From: Yamadazyma tenuis
Taxonomy: Eukaryota; Ascomycota; Pichiomycetes; Serinales; Debaryomycetaceae
NCBI RefSeq assembly: GCF_029203305.1
Contig: NC_089461.1
Span: 1,922,001 to 1,986,000 of the forward strand
Length of the DNA stretch: 64,000 bases
Direction: 5' to 3'
In this document: positions 18,851 to 27,899 of the stretch, piece by piece
Numbering within the stretch: position 1 is the stretch's first letter
Layout: every line of letters starts with the position of its first letter
Translations under genes and position numbers: made by a program
Notes under the pieces: generated by a model
Seen by the model: the letters and a program-made list of their open reading frames with translations, nothing else
Database searches by the model: none
Told to the model about the DNA's origin: nothing

Positions 18851-20740
18851 ATGGCTGAAGGAGCATGGGAGAAAGTGGTGGACGACGATGGAAACGAGTA
18901 CTTCTACAATGCCATCACGCAAGACACCAGCTGGACAAACCCCGAACTCGATAAAACCCCGTCAAACTGGCAAGAATTCACCACTGACGATGGAACAAAG
19001 TACTACTATAACTCAGAGTCAGGTGAGACTACCTGGGACAAACCCGAAGATTTCGTTAGCGGCGAGGACTCTGTCGTCCAGATAGCTACAGATGATGATG
19101 AAGATGCGGAGGAGCCCGAGAAGATGACAGAACTTGATAAAGAATTGGAACTGAAACCCATCGTCGCTGATGATCTTCTGGAGCCACAAACAAAAGAAAA
19201 CCCATCCACAGAAGATGCCTTCAAAGAGCTTTTGCGGGAGAATAAGGTCAATTCGACATGGACATTCCAGGATGTGATGGCCAAGCTCATCAATAGTGCC
19301 GTCTACTGGTCGGTTGAAGATTCGCTAGATCGTAAGAGACTTTACGACGAATACTTGATGGATGAAACCAAGAAACAAGCGAGCAACAAGACAGATGTCC
19401 GTGAAGCATTCAAGACCAACTTCGACCAGGTTCTCGAGTCGTACAAGCAAAAGGGCCAGTTGACCCACCAAACGCGATGGTTCAGTGTGAAGAATCGACT
19501 TGTGAAGGAAGATAACCCCATTTTTAAACATACAGTTTTGTCTGATGGAGATATTTATAGCGTATTCAAGCAATTCCAGGACACCATGAAGCTGGAGTAC
19601 GACAGTATTTCAAAGCAAAAGCGGGAGCAAGCACTCTCCGAGTTGGAGATGTACTTGACCAACATAAACCCTGAGTTAGTATCTGAAGGTGATGACTGGG
19701 ATGCTTTGTACAAAAGTCTTCAGAACGATAGCCGATTCAAGGCTAATAAGCATTTCAACGTGTTGCACAAGGTGGATATTCTTGAGTTGTACATCGAGAA
19801 AATATACCCTCAGGAGATTAAGAAACTCGAGCTCGAAACAGAACAATTGGAAAAACAGAATTACACTTCTGACCGAAAGGCCCGAGACAGCTTCAAAACC
19901 CTATTGTCAGAACTCCCGATCCAAGCAAATACTACTTTCAAGGAAATTTTCCCTCTAATTGAGGATGAAGATGCTTTTATAGAGATCTGTGGACGTAACG
20001 GGTCCAGTGCTTTGGAATTGTTCTGGGATATAGTCAGCGAGAAACAACAGCTCTTAAAGTTGAAGGTTGACTTAGTCGAAGGTGTAATCCAGCAGGTTTC
20101 TGGTACCGACGAGTCATTTGAAATGTCAAAGCTTTTGGCTTCCAAGCACATTTTTGTTGATAAGCTATCCAGTGTGAAGGACGAACGACTTGAGGGGTTA
20201 TCCTTTGTAGCCACAGATGAAGAGAGCGAGATCGACTTGATTTATGACATGTTGAAGAAGAATTGGGAAACCAAACAGCAGCAGAAACTCGAACTGTTGG
20301 AACGGACGTTGAAACTCGACGTCACCGGGTTTGAACACTTTCTTCTAGCCAAGTTCCACCAACTTCCCGTCTTCCTGGTGGTTTCCAATGCAGACGAAGG
20401 TGTTCCTGACAAAGTAACGATTATAGAGACGGTGGAAAACGACAAAAAAGCGTATTCTTTGAAGGAATTCGACCCTGCAAAACTTGACACCCTCAAGCAC
20501 GCTCCTGAGTTTGCACGTGTGTTTGAGTCATGGTCTGCTCTTCAGAAACACAGTTCCAGCTCCAGGACATGGGAAGATATTCTTAAGGAAGCCATGGAGG
20601 AGTTTATACGAAAACTCAACATAGCCGAGTCGAAAAAAATCCAGACTTCCAAGCGGCTGAGACCATATGATGACTCAACTGACCGTAAACGGCCTCACGA
20701 CTCAGGTGTCAAGAAACCCAAGGTCCTTCTCAATTACTAG
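18851..20740 (+). CDS. PRP40: U1 snRNP splicing factor Prp40 (WW and FF domains)
   Basis: Links the 5' splice site (U1 snRNP) to the branch point through contact with BBP, and may contact RNA polymerase II. From Met at 18851 the protein is 629 residues (S. cerevisiae Prp40 is 583). Two WW domains lie at the N-terminus: residues about 5-33 (WEKVVDDDGNEYFYN...SWTNP) and about 44-73 (WQEFTTDDGTKYYYN...TWDKP). An acidic linker leads to several helical FF domains from about residue 120 (for example AFKELLREN and FKTLLSELP segments). The tail is basic (KRLRPYDDS...KKPK). The ORF extends 25 codons upstream, but the WW-adjacent Met is the family start. Confidence 0.94.
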   Translation: MAEGAWEKVVDDDGNEYFYNAITQDTSWTNPELDKTPSNWQEFTTDDGTKYYYNSESGETTWDKPEDFVSGEDSVVQIATDDDEDAEEPEKMTELDKELELKPIVADDLLEPQTKENPSTEDAFKELLRENKVNSTWTFQDVMAKLINSAVYWSVEDSLDRKRLYDEYLMDETKKQASNKTDVREAFKTNFDQVLESYKQKGQLTHQTRWFSVKNRLVKEDNPIFKHTVLSDGDIYSVFKQFQDTMKLEYDSISKQKREQALSELEMYLTNINPELVSEGDDWDALYKSLQNDSRFKANKHFNVLHKVDILELYIEKIYPQEIKKLELETEQLEKQNYTSDRKARDSFKTLLSELPIQANTTFKEIFPLIEDEDAFIEICGRNGSSALELFWDIVSEKQQLLKLKVDLVEGVIQQVSGTDESFEMSKLLASKHIFVDKLSSVKDERLEGLSFVATDEESEIDLIYDMLKKNWETKQQQKLELLERTLKLDVTGFEHFLLAKFHQLPVFLVVSNADEGVPDKVTIIETVENDKKAYSLKEFDPAKLDTLKHAPEFARVFESWSALQKHSSSSRTWEDILKEAMEEFIRKLNIAESKKIQTSKRLRPYDDSTDRKRPHDSGVKKPKVLLNY

Positions 20741-20846
20741 GTTATTAGAAGTATATACCATGATTATTTAATGCGTGTCTGTACCAAGAACATTGTCGCA
20801 CTCGATCACAACTCCGTTGAAACTACTCACAGGGAGATATACAATA

Positions 20847-21458
20847 ATGGTACGTACATCCATCCAATGGCACGCCACTGCGACCCGGACGGTCCCTTTC
20901 GTGGCAATTGTGCTCTTCCACAAAATCTCTACTAACCCATCTTAGTCGCAATCGTTGAAGCCTTACTTGACGGCAGTCAGATCGTCCTTAACGGCCGCCA
21001 TATGTTTGGAGGACTTTTCATCACAATTGGTCGAAAGACACAACCGGCCTGAAATAGAGGTGGACAACTCACACAACCCCGAGTTGATTTTGAACCCCAT
21101 GGTGATAGCCAGAAACGAAAACGAAAAGGTGTTGATTGAACCATCTATTAACTCTGTGAGAGTGTCGATTAAAATCAAACAGGCAGACGAAATCGAACAG
21201 ATTTTGGTACACCAGTTTGCGCGGTTCTTGACGTCCAGAGCCGAGAACTTCTTCATCTTGAGAAGAGTGCCTATCAAGGGCTACGACATCTCATTTTTAG
21301 TAACCAATTTTCACACGGAACAGATGTTGAAGGACAAGTTGGTGGACTTTATCATAGAATTCATGGAAGAGGTCGACAAGGAAATAAGTGAGATGAAGCT
21401 TTTCCTCAACGCCCGAGCCCGTGTGATCGCCGAGGCTTACTTGACTCCCTTTGACTGA
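20847..21458 (+). CDS. ARC19: Arp2/3 complex subunit ARPC4 (Arc19), one intron
   Basis: Core subunit of the Arp2/3 actin-nucleating complex, needed for endocytic actin patches. Exon 1 is only the start codon (20847-20849). The 96-nt intron (20850-20945) starts GTACGT, has TACTAAC at 20930-20936 and ends TAG. Exon 2 runs 20946-21458. The product is 171 residues, the family length, and begins [20 protein letters not shown], followed by RHNRPEIE and the conserved [15 protein letters not shown] and [11 protein letters not shown] segments. The ORF without splicing would begin at an internal codon. It is tail-to-tail with DAL81, 69 bp apart. Confidence 0.95.
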
Positions 21459-21527
21459 GTTATACATTTCTCTATAAAAATACATATGTAACGACTGTTC
21501 ATAGGCTAGTGTACATGTGCACCATAA

Positions 21528-24260
21528 CTACTGTGTGTCATCTCTTCTGGTGTTGACTAGAGACTTGGTGATGATGGGACTGGTATGCTTGGACCTCTCA
21601 CCGCCCGGGGAGTTGGACTCGGCGGACGAGATGTTGAACGAGCTGACCCCACGGGTGGTCTCACGCGGCGAGAACCCCAGTGACGAGTGGGGCGACGAGA
21701 TCCTGGGCTTAGTACCGATGCCCAAGCCCGACCCAGTCACCGTCTCGTAGGGCGAGGCATGTTCGGACTTGTTGTGTGAGCTGTTGCTTCGTTTGTGGCC
21801 CAAGTGTCCGTTGAAGTTGACGGGACTCGTCATGGTAAACGGACTTATGGCCGGGTTAGAGAGCTGTCTCTGGGTCAGCTGGGCCGACTCCGGTCGTTGG
21901 ATAGGCATATCTTGGACCGTTGGTAGAACCATGGGGAGATCCGAGCTCTCACTGAGCAAACCAGGAATATGGTTCAACACAAGGTCCAACTGAGATAACG
22001 CATCACCCACTTGGTCAAAGCCCTTGGAGGAGATTTTGAGGATCCATCGGTAGTTGAAGATCTGGTCTCTGAAAAATATGCTTTCTTCTTTGGTGGGAGC
22101 CGACGCAAACAAAATGGATGCAAAAGTTCCGATTAGGGTGAAGTTTGACGCAGCTGACGAATGCCAGAATGAGTGGATGTGTTCAGGCTTCAAGTCTCTT
22201 ACGAAGTCAATGGCTGCCAACAACCGGGTTTTGGCAGCCTGCCGACACACGGCCACCATTTCCTTGGGGGGTACTTTCCCGGCAAGATTTTGGTTATGGA
22301 TGGCGGTGATGATTTTGCGGTGCAAAGTTAACTCGGTTGCAAAATATGCCAACTGAAGGTACCCGTTGGAACAGAGTTTTCGAGTTTGAACCGAGCTCAT
22401 TTGAAGTTCAATGGGTAACGAATGGTACCAGTTTCGAAGACCCAACTGGATGGGCTTAGCGAGTTTCAAGATCTCTGCAATATCGTCCTTGAGCTCGTTC
22501 ATTGCCTTCATTGAGTAGAAACTGTCCAAGATCTCCGACAATATCTGAGAGAGCTCAATCAAAGCAATGAAGATCTTCTTGCCATTGTCAATGTCTGAAG
22601 AGCCCTCCTTCAAGTCTCCATCACCATGCTTCTCGGGGAAGTCTTCTTCTAGCAACAAGGTCACCACCCAGTTCATCAGGTTGATGTGGGAAGGTCTAGC
22701 ATTCTTGAGCGAGAGCCATTTGTCCTCCATAAATACGGCCCAGGCAAGTCTTTTTCTCAACCCTCGTTCCCACTTGGGAAGCTTCCAGTCGGTGCAGTCG
22801 AGCCCCAACCCCAACTCTTCGGCCAATGCAATCACCTGTGAACACAACACCCAATCGCTGTAGCCCAAGTCATTGAGAGTCTGAGACGCCTGCTGGGTGT
22901 TGTTGTTCTCCTGGTTGTTTTTCGACACTCTGACGATGTGCTTGCACTGGAGCAAAAGCAAGCCCGCCTGGACCGCGCTAAGCTTGGGTCTCTTCATGAT
23001 CTCAAGTAAGTAGTTGTTCAAGCCAATTTTTAGGATCATCTCGACATTGGGCTTGGGAAACCGGTTGAGGGACGGGTCGTAGTCCCACCACTGGATGGCC
23101 AAAACGTACACGGCAGCCAACAATGGGGCACTAAATTCTCGGTGAGTTCTGGAGTACTTCTCCAAAAACACCTTTTTATGTAAGATGGGGTAGGATGGGT
23201 GCACAATACGAAAGTACAAGTCGATGAGGATCTGGCCGTGGGGTGCCACAAACTTCTCGATCGAGTCCACGTCATTCAGCATCGTCTGGTACAGCTGGGG
23301 CGACTGGTCATCCTTCAACACGAACTGGGCATCGGCACTGACTTTTCGTAAGGAAATTGCATCGTTCAAGTTGATCTGCTCGATTCTACCCGAGTTCACT
23401 GGCAACCCTCGCTGCTTGTTCTGAGCGTCTATCACCAAGTTGAGGAGATTTATGTCGTAAATGAACGAGCTGGGGCCAATATAGAAACTGGACCGGGGGA
23501 ACTGCAAGGAAAGGGTTTTTTTCAAGAGCGAATTGTTCATGGATGAGTAGTCCTGAACGGGGGCCACGTCACGGATGGGTACGTTTGGGGCCACGATGGG
23601 GCTGGGGCCGGAGCCCGAGTACTCTTCCTTGGGGCGCTTTGCAACCAGACCCATTTCTTCGGGAATATCGAGCGGTTTTCTTTTGATGGCCACGTCCACA
23701 AACGTGCACCCCAATGATCGGGCCTCACACTGTACACAGTTAGCGGTTCCCGGAATCAACACACACTTGGTTTTCTTTCTGCGGCAGTGGTCACAGGGCC
23801 TTCGAGGTTTGGACTGTTTGGCATTTAGGTTGTTGGGGGTGGCCAGTGCCGACGATGCCGCCGAAGCGGGCGTCAGCTCGAGCCGGGGGCCTTGTTTCTT
23901 GCGGGCTTTGGGCGCCTGCTTGGCGTGGTTTTGTGTTTGTGTTTGCAGGTCGGGCGTGGGGATTTTGGATTTGTCTGACGGGTCATTGATCTCCGGCGAA
24001 ACATGGTTCTGGTACTGAATGCTCTGTACGATGTTGTTTGTCGGGGTAGCGCCCTCTATGTGAGGCGGGAAATGCATATCGTAGAGAAGATGGTTATCGT
24101 CCATCAAAAGTGAATTGGCCCAGTTGGAATCCATAAAGTTGTTATTGTGGAAGTCCTGGTCTGACTTGGGGCCAACGCCATTTTCGCCGCCACCGGACGG
24201 GTCGGACTGGTGGTACGAGGTGTACGAGCTGGTAGTATCTGGGTTATTCGTCTGATTCAT
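21528..24260 (-). CDS. DAL81: Zn2Cys6 transcription factor Dal81 (Uga35)
   Basis: Nitrogen-catabolism activator that cooperates with pathway-specific factors for allantoin, GABA, urea and amino-acid utilisation genes. From Met at 24260 the protein is 910 residues (S. cerevisiae Dal81 is about 970). The Zn2Cys6 cluster (CDHCRRKKTKCVLIPGTANC, then C-EARSLGC) lies near residues 150-185. Dal81-type segments follow: PRSSFYIGPSSF, LRKVSADAQF, PHGQILIDLYFRIVHPSYPI, FLEKYSRTHREFSAPLLA and ALAEELGLGLDCTDWKLPKWE, belonging to the fungal-specific transcription factor domain. The C-terminus is Ser/Pro-rich. It is divergent from PAN6. An upstream in-frame Met adds 27 hydrophobic residues and is unlikely. 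Confidence 0.9.
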   Translation of the reverse strand: MNQTNNPDTTSSYTSYHQSDPSGGGENGVGPKSDQDFHNNNFMDSNWANSLLMDDNHLLYDMHFPPHIEGATPTNNIVQSIQYQNHVSPEINDPSDKSKIPTPDLQTQTQNHAKQAPKARKKQGPRLELTPASAASSALATPNNLNAKQSKPRRPCDHCRRKKTKCVLIPGTANCVQCEARSLGCTFVDVAIKRKPLDIPEEMGLVAKRPKEEYSGSGPSPIVAPNVPIRDVAPVQDYSSMNNSLLKKTLSLQFPRSSFYIGPSSFIYDINLLNLVIDAQNKQRGLPVNSGRIEQINLNDAISLRKVSADAQFVLKDDQSPQLYQTMLNDVDSIEKFVAPHGQILIDLYFRIVHPSYPILHKKVFLEKYSRTHREFSAPLLAAVYVLAIQWWDYDPSLNRFPKPNVEMILKIGLNNYLLEIMKRPKLSAVQAGLLLLQCKHIVRVSKNNQENNNTQQASQTLNDLGYSDWVLCSQVIALAEELGLGLDCTDWKLPKWERGLRKRLAWAVFMEDKWLSLKNARPSHINLMNWVVTLLLEEDFPEKHGDGDLKEGSSDIDNGKKIFIALIELSQILSEILDSFYSMKAMNELKDDIAEILKLAKPIQLGLRNWYHSLPIELQMSSVQTRKLCSNGYLQLAYFATELTLHRKIITAIHNQNLAGKVPPKEMVAVCRQAAKTRLLAAIDFVRDLKPEHIHSFWHSSAASNFTLIGTFASILFASAPTKEESIFFRDQIFNYRWILKISSKGFDQVGDALSQLDLVLNHIPGLLSESSDLPMVLPTVQDMPIQRPESAQLTQRQLSNPAISPFTMTSPVNFNGHLGHKRSNSSHNKSEHASPYETVTGSGLGIGTKPRISSPHSSLGFSPRETTRGVSSFNISSAESNSPGGERSKHTSPIITKSLVNTRRDDTQ

Positions 24261-24905
24261 ATTCACGCAACAACGCACACAAAAGGAGCAAATGAAATTC
24301 AGGCGGAAAAGAAGGGAACAAAGGGGAATGAATAGAACCAATCAGGTGGAGGTAATGTAAGCAAGAAGATGGAGACGGGTGCGCGGAATGGCGATGATAG
24401 TGGGTGTAATTGGTTGATAGTCAGATACGGGGAGAAATTAAACTTCAGTTTGGTTTTTTTTTTTTGAGAATCTGGGATGATATTGGTGCAGGCACTCGGG
24501 GATAAGATAAGGAGATGGTGCGGAAATGGCGCTAGAGGAGGGAGAGGAGTTGGACTGTGCAGAAGAGGGAGAGTATATCAGGGACGGGTGCTTATGGATA
24601 TTATCTAGTGGGTGTCCTACGATTTCTTGCGTTTCATTTGTACCGCTCTCGCTGTTTCTGGTGTTTCATTTGTACGGTTCCGGCTCTTTCTTGGGTTTCA
24701 TACGTACCGTTTTCGCTATTTCTCGCGCTCCATTTGTACGGTTCTCGCTATTCCTCGTGCTCCATTCGTACCGTCACTCCCGCTATTCCTCGCACTCTCT
24801 TCATTTTCTCTCGCCATTTTCCCTCTCGCCAGCTCCCGCTATTTCATCTCCCCACTCGTACCGTCGTTCCTTCTCAAACGCGGAGTCCGAAAAATTTTCA
24901 GTACC
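24261..24905. other. Divergent promoter region, DAL81 and PAN6
   Basis: About 645 bp. It holds a T-run at 24457-24466, and the right half is occupied by the 32-bp tandem array at 24623-24816. No gene was seen. Several open frames here arise from the array. Confidence 0.6.
24623..24816. repeat. 32-bp tandem array upstream of PAN6
   Basis: Four units of exactly 32 bp start at 24623, 24655, 24687 and 24719. A 35-bp unit follows at 24751 and a degenerate one at 24786. Each carries a core like tttcatttgtacggttc, alternating GTACGG and GTACCG. A further isolated core (ctcgtaccgtcg) lies near 24856. The array ends about 90 bp before the PAN6 start codon. Since 32 is not divisible by 3, open frames appear in several phases, including 98 codons in frame with PAN6. 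These look like upstream activating or leader repeats; function is unknown. Confidence 0.9.
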
Positions 24906-25826
24906 ATGAAGTCCATCCAGATCTTCAGAACAGTGGCACAAGTCCGCCAGTGGCGAGCCAACGCCCTATTCGCCCACCAGTCGGTTGGCCTCGTCCCCAC
25001 CATGGGTGCCTTACATGATGGCCACTGCTCACTCATCTCCCAGTCCCTACAAGACAACGATAAGTCCATAGTTCTGATCTTTGTGAACCCATCCCAATTC
25101 GCTCCCCACGAAGACCTAGACGCCTACCCCCGGACTGTCGACGCCGACATGGCCCTCTTGAACCAGTTCCCCGGTAAAAAGGTGGATGCGGTGTTCATTC
25201 CCAAGGTTTCAGAAATGTACCCATCTGGTATATCCACAAACATAGATGAACAAAGAGGTGCTTTTGTGGCCGTTAAAGGATGCTCTGAGCAGCTTGAAGG
25301 ATCGCTGCGGCCCCAGTTCTTCCGCGGAGTTGCTACGGTGGTGACCAAATTGTTGAATGCGGTGACACCTACAAGAGTGTATTTTGGCCAGAAAGATGCC
25401 CAACAGTGTGTGGTGGTACAAAACTTGGTCAAAGACTTGCTTATTGAAACCACGGTCAAGGTGTTGCCCACAAAGAGAGAAGCAAACGGGTTGGCGATGT
25501 CTTCACGAAATGCGTACCTTTCAGAGGAAACGAAACAGAAAAGTGCAGTAATCTACCAATCTTTGGTGAACGGTGAGAGGTTTTACCAGGAGAAGAGCCA
25601 GCATGGGCCTGTGAATGTGGGCGAGATCCTAGCACGAATTACCGACACCTTGAACGACAGTACTGGGTTTGACATTGAGTATATAGCCTTGAGTCATCCT
25701 GAGACGCTAGAGGACCTTGAGGTGGTGGAGCCGGGCGTAGGTGCGGTGGTGTCGACAGCGGTGCGGGTACCCCGCGAGGGTTCCAGCCAGCAAACTAGGC
25801 TCATCGATAATGTCATTCTCCATTGA
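24906..25826 (+). CDS. PAN6: Pantothenate synthase (pantoate-beta-alanine ligase) Pan6
   Basis: Joins pantoate and beta-alanine with ATP to make pantothenate, the precursor of coenzyme A. The protein is 306 residues (S. cerevisiae Pan6 is 309). Visible family motifs are VPTMGALHDGH (the HxGH nucleotide-binding motif) near residue 30, IFVNPSQFAPHEDLDAYPRT near residues 57-77, and RGVATVVTKL and YFGQKDAQQ in the pantoate site. The SSRNAYLS segment completes the KMSKS-like region. The CTG at 25074-25076 stands at the Ser of the near-universal V-S-I-F-V-N-P motif, evidence that CTG is read as Ser here. Start chosen at the homologous Met (MKSIQIF), not at upstream in-frame codons. Confidence 0.94.
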   Translation: MKSIQIFRTVAQVRQWRANALFAHQSVGLVPTMGALHDGHCSLISQSLQDNDKSIVLIFVNPSQFAPHEDLDAYPRTVDADMALLNQFPGKKVDAVFIPKVSEMYPSGISTNIDEQRGAFVAVKGCSEQLEGSLRPQFFRGVATVVTKLLNAVTPTRVYFGQKDAQQCVVVQNLVKDLLIETTVKVLPTKREANGLAMSSRNAYLSEETKQKSAVIYQSLVNGERFYQEKSQHGPVNVGEILARITDTLNDSTGFDIEYIALSHPETLEDLEVVEPGVGAVVSTAVRVPREGSSQQTRLIDNVILH

Positions 25827-26094
25827 GTGAGTTTACTGGTGGAACTGGGAAGGCAAATGCAACAGAAAATAAATAGCAAAATTGGCTAACGAGGTGGGAC
25901 TAAATACGTGTAAATAGATAGGTCTATCCTGGTTGCACTGGTTGACGGTGCCAACTTTCAGTATATGTTATTTCCCATCAGGAAGAGTTCGCGACTGTCT
26001 CGGTAATTTACCGAGACTAAATGCTGGCTGGCTCTACGCTCGTTTAATAACAATTACATTAACATACAGCTATATAGAGAATCCAGTGAATAAC

Positions 26095-26820
26095 TCATGT
26101 TCTAGTCACGGTGGTGTAGATGGTCAGGGTTGAGGTGACGGTCTCTACAGAATCCCCCGTGGCATAGTAATCGTAGTCTAAGTAGCACACATCTCCAGAG
26201 ACGGAGGTTGTGACATTTTCTATGATCCATGAGCCTGTAGAAGAAGGAACATTGGCAATATCGGTGATGGAAGGTCCATCGCTGGTTTTCGAATCAGTTA
26301 CGTAAGTGGAGGCGGTAGTAACTGCAACGGCGGTGGTGGCGTGGGCAGTGGTGGCTTTAGTTGACGAAGTGGACTTCTTTTTGGATGACTTCTTGGTCGA
26401 CGAGGTGGTGGTGGCCTCTTTCGCGGCAGCCTTCGTGGTAGTGGCCTCGTTAGTGGTCGCGGCCTTCGTGGTAGTGGCCTCTTTCGCGGTCGCGGCCTCC
26501 ACCACACTGCTGGGGATCGCAATATCACCGGTATCGATAGAAGTCGATGCTACGGTGGTATAGGTCACGGGAGTACCAAACACCGTCAGAGTCACCGTCG
26601 CGGTGTACCGAGTGGTGGTAGTAACGTCAGTGTTCATCACGGTGTTGGTGATAGTTTTCATGGTTCCCTCGACATAATCAGTCCTAGTGACAAGATTGTG
26701 TACAGTTGTGGTGAGTGTCACCACAACCGGGTCAGCTCTGGCCTGGAGGTCGGCGGGAGCAGCAGCCACATTGGCCAACATTAACGAGACGATAGGGATT
26801 AAAAAACCAGATAATTGCAT
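26095..26820 (-). CDS. Secreted Thr/Ser/Ala-rich cell-surface protein
   Basis: 241 residues from Met at 26820. The N-terminus is a signal peptide (residues about 4-21, SGFLIPIVSLMLANVAAA), with a possible processing site near QAR-ADP. The mature protein is Thr/Val-rich (VVTLTTTVHNLVTRTDY), then has a repetitive Ala/Thr/Lys section (KEATTTKAATTNEATTTK) and a Lys-rich patch (KKSSKKKS), consistent with heavy O-mannosylation. The C-terminal 45 residues (from GSWIIENVTTSV) look more ordered. There is no hydrophobic C-terminal tail, so no GPI anchor is predicted. It is probably secreted or covalently held in the wall. Family not recognised. Upstream in-frame Met codons lack a signal peptide. Confidence 0.7.
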   Translation of the reverse strand: MQLSGFLIPIVSLMLANVAAAPADLQARADPVVVTLTTTVHNLVTRTDYVEGTMKTITNTVMNTDVTTTTRYTATVTLTVFGTPVTYTTVASTSIDTGDIAIPSSVVEAATAKEATTTKAATTNEATTTKAAAKEATTTSSTKKSSKKKSTSSTKATTAHATTAVAVTTASTYVTDSKTSDGPSITDIANVPSSTGSWIIENVTTSVSGDVCYLDYDYYATGDSVETVTSTLTIYTTVTRT

Positions 26821-27899
26821 GTTCGGAGTTCCTTTGATAAATGAGTGACAAAAGTTTGAGTTGTAAAGAGAGTGACAATAGTTGGGAGAGAGTGGAGTGG
26901 AATTCACTGGAGTTCTTGGAAGGTGTGTTAGTTTCGGTAGCTTTTGGAGTGGGAGTTTCAGATAATTTACAAAAAAATGGGTGTTTGTGGCGAAGAGGAG
27001 CAATTTTATACTCTGGGTATCAGCGCCATAAGCGAAGGCGATAGGCTGGTAGCCGTGGAAAAATTTAAACGCTACTGGCTAAGTTACCCGATTGATCCAA
27101 ATTAGCGAGGAATTCATCTTTCTTCGATTGTTTAGTAGTATCTCGTGTAATTTAACAAACGAGTGAACATATCAAATGATGCCGATGGCTGGCTCGATGG
27201 CTGCAAAAAAACAAAACCGCTTAAAACGCGATAGAAACCGACAAACAATAAAGATATTTTTTGCGACAAGAAAGTTTGCTGGCTGAGCCATTGAGTAGGG
27301 GGGGTGGTTGGCGGGTCGGGTCCGCGAAAGGGTCAGAGTTGAAGATGTGCGAAGAAGTGGGAAACAAACTCCAGGTTTATCCGAAGCAATACCCAGCCAG
27401 ATGCGACTACCCGGATAAACTGGTAGTTGCCGGTCGGGTGATCAGTAAAACCGGGGGGAGCGGCTGGCGAAGAGGACCATATTGCCAAGGATTGCAGAAT
27501 TTTTGAGGTGCCTGTGTGGTTGTAATGAATGGGGGTTTAAGGTTTGTCGCCGTGGTAGCATAGTGTGGGAGATGATAATGATAGGGTGACAGTAGAAGCA
27601 GAGCAAATTTGATAGAGCTTGGGCCCGATAATGGCCGCGCGTGCCGAAACCTCCGGGGGGTAAATATATCCGACCGGATCCTCGGTAATGGGCCACACCT
27701 CCTGGTCCAGCTTATCCGTAACTCGAGATGACTACCCGAATCATAAGTCCGTCTTTCCTAATCCTTATAATAATCCCATATCCGGCCATTCAAAACCCTC
27801 CCCAAACCTGTCCCTCACCGCGACCGAAACTTCACCCTCGAATTATCATTTCGCACTCTCAACATTTTCAAAACATTTACACCATCTGATCCATCACCA
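26821..27899. other. Long divergent promoter, secreted protein and BED protein
   Basis: About 1.1 kb without a supported gene. It is rich in CCGG/CGG-type elements that could be zinc-cluster binding sites. An imperfect inverted repeat lies at 27371-27383 and 27412-27423. The length suggests complex regulation of one or both flanking genes; that is inference. Confidence 0.5.
27371..27423. promoter_or_regulatory. Imperfect inverted repeat around TTTATCCG
   Basis: The left arm CCAGGTTTATCCG (27371-27383) and right arm CGGATAAACTGG (27412-27423) are inverted copies with a one-base difference, 28 bp apart. The DNA lies about 480 bp upstream of the BED protein start. It could be a two-site operator or a hairpin; no factor is assigned. 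Confidence 0.4.

Noticed and set aside
24526..24909. Open frames covering the PAN6 upstream array
   Set aside because: The 32-bp array keeps several phases open without stops. The products change frame with the repeat and have no homology. I treat the PAN6 Met at 24906 as the true start.
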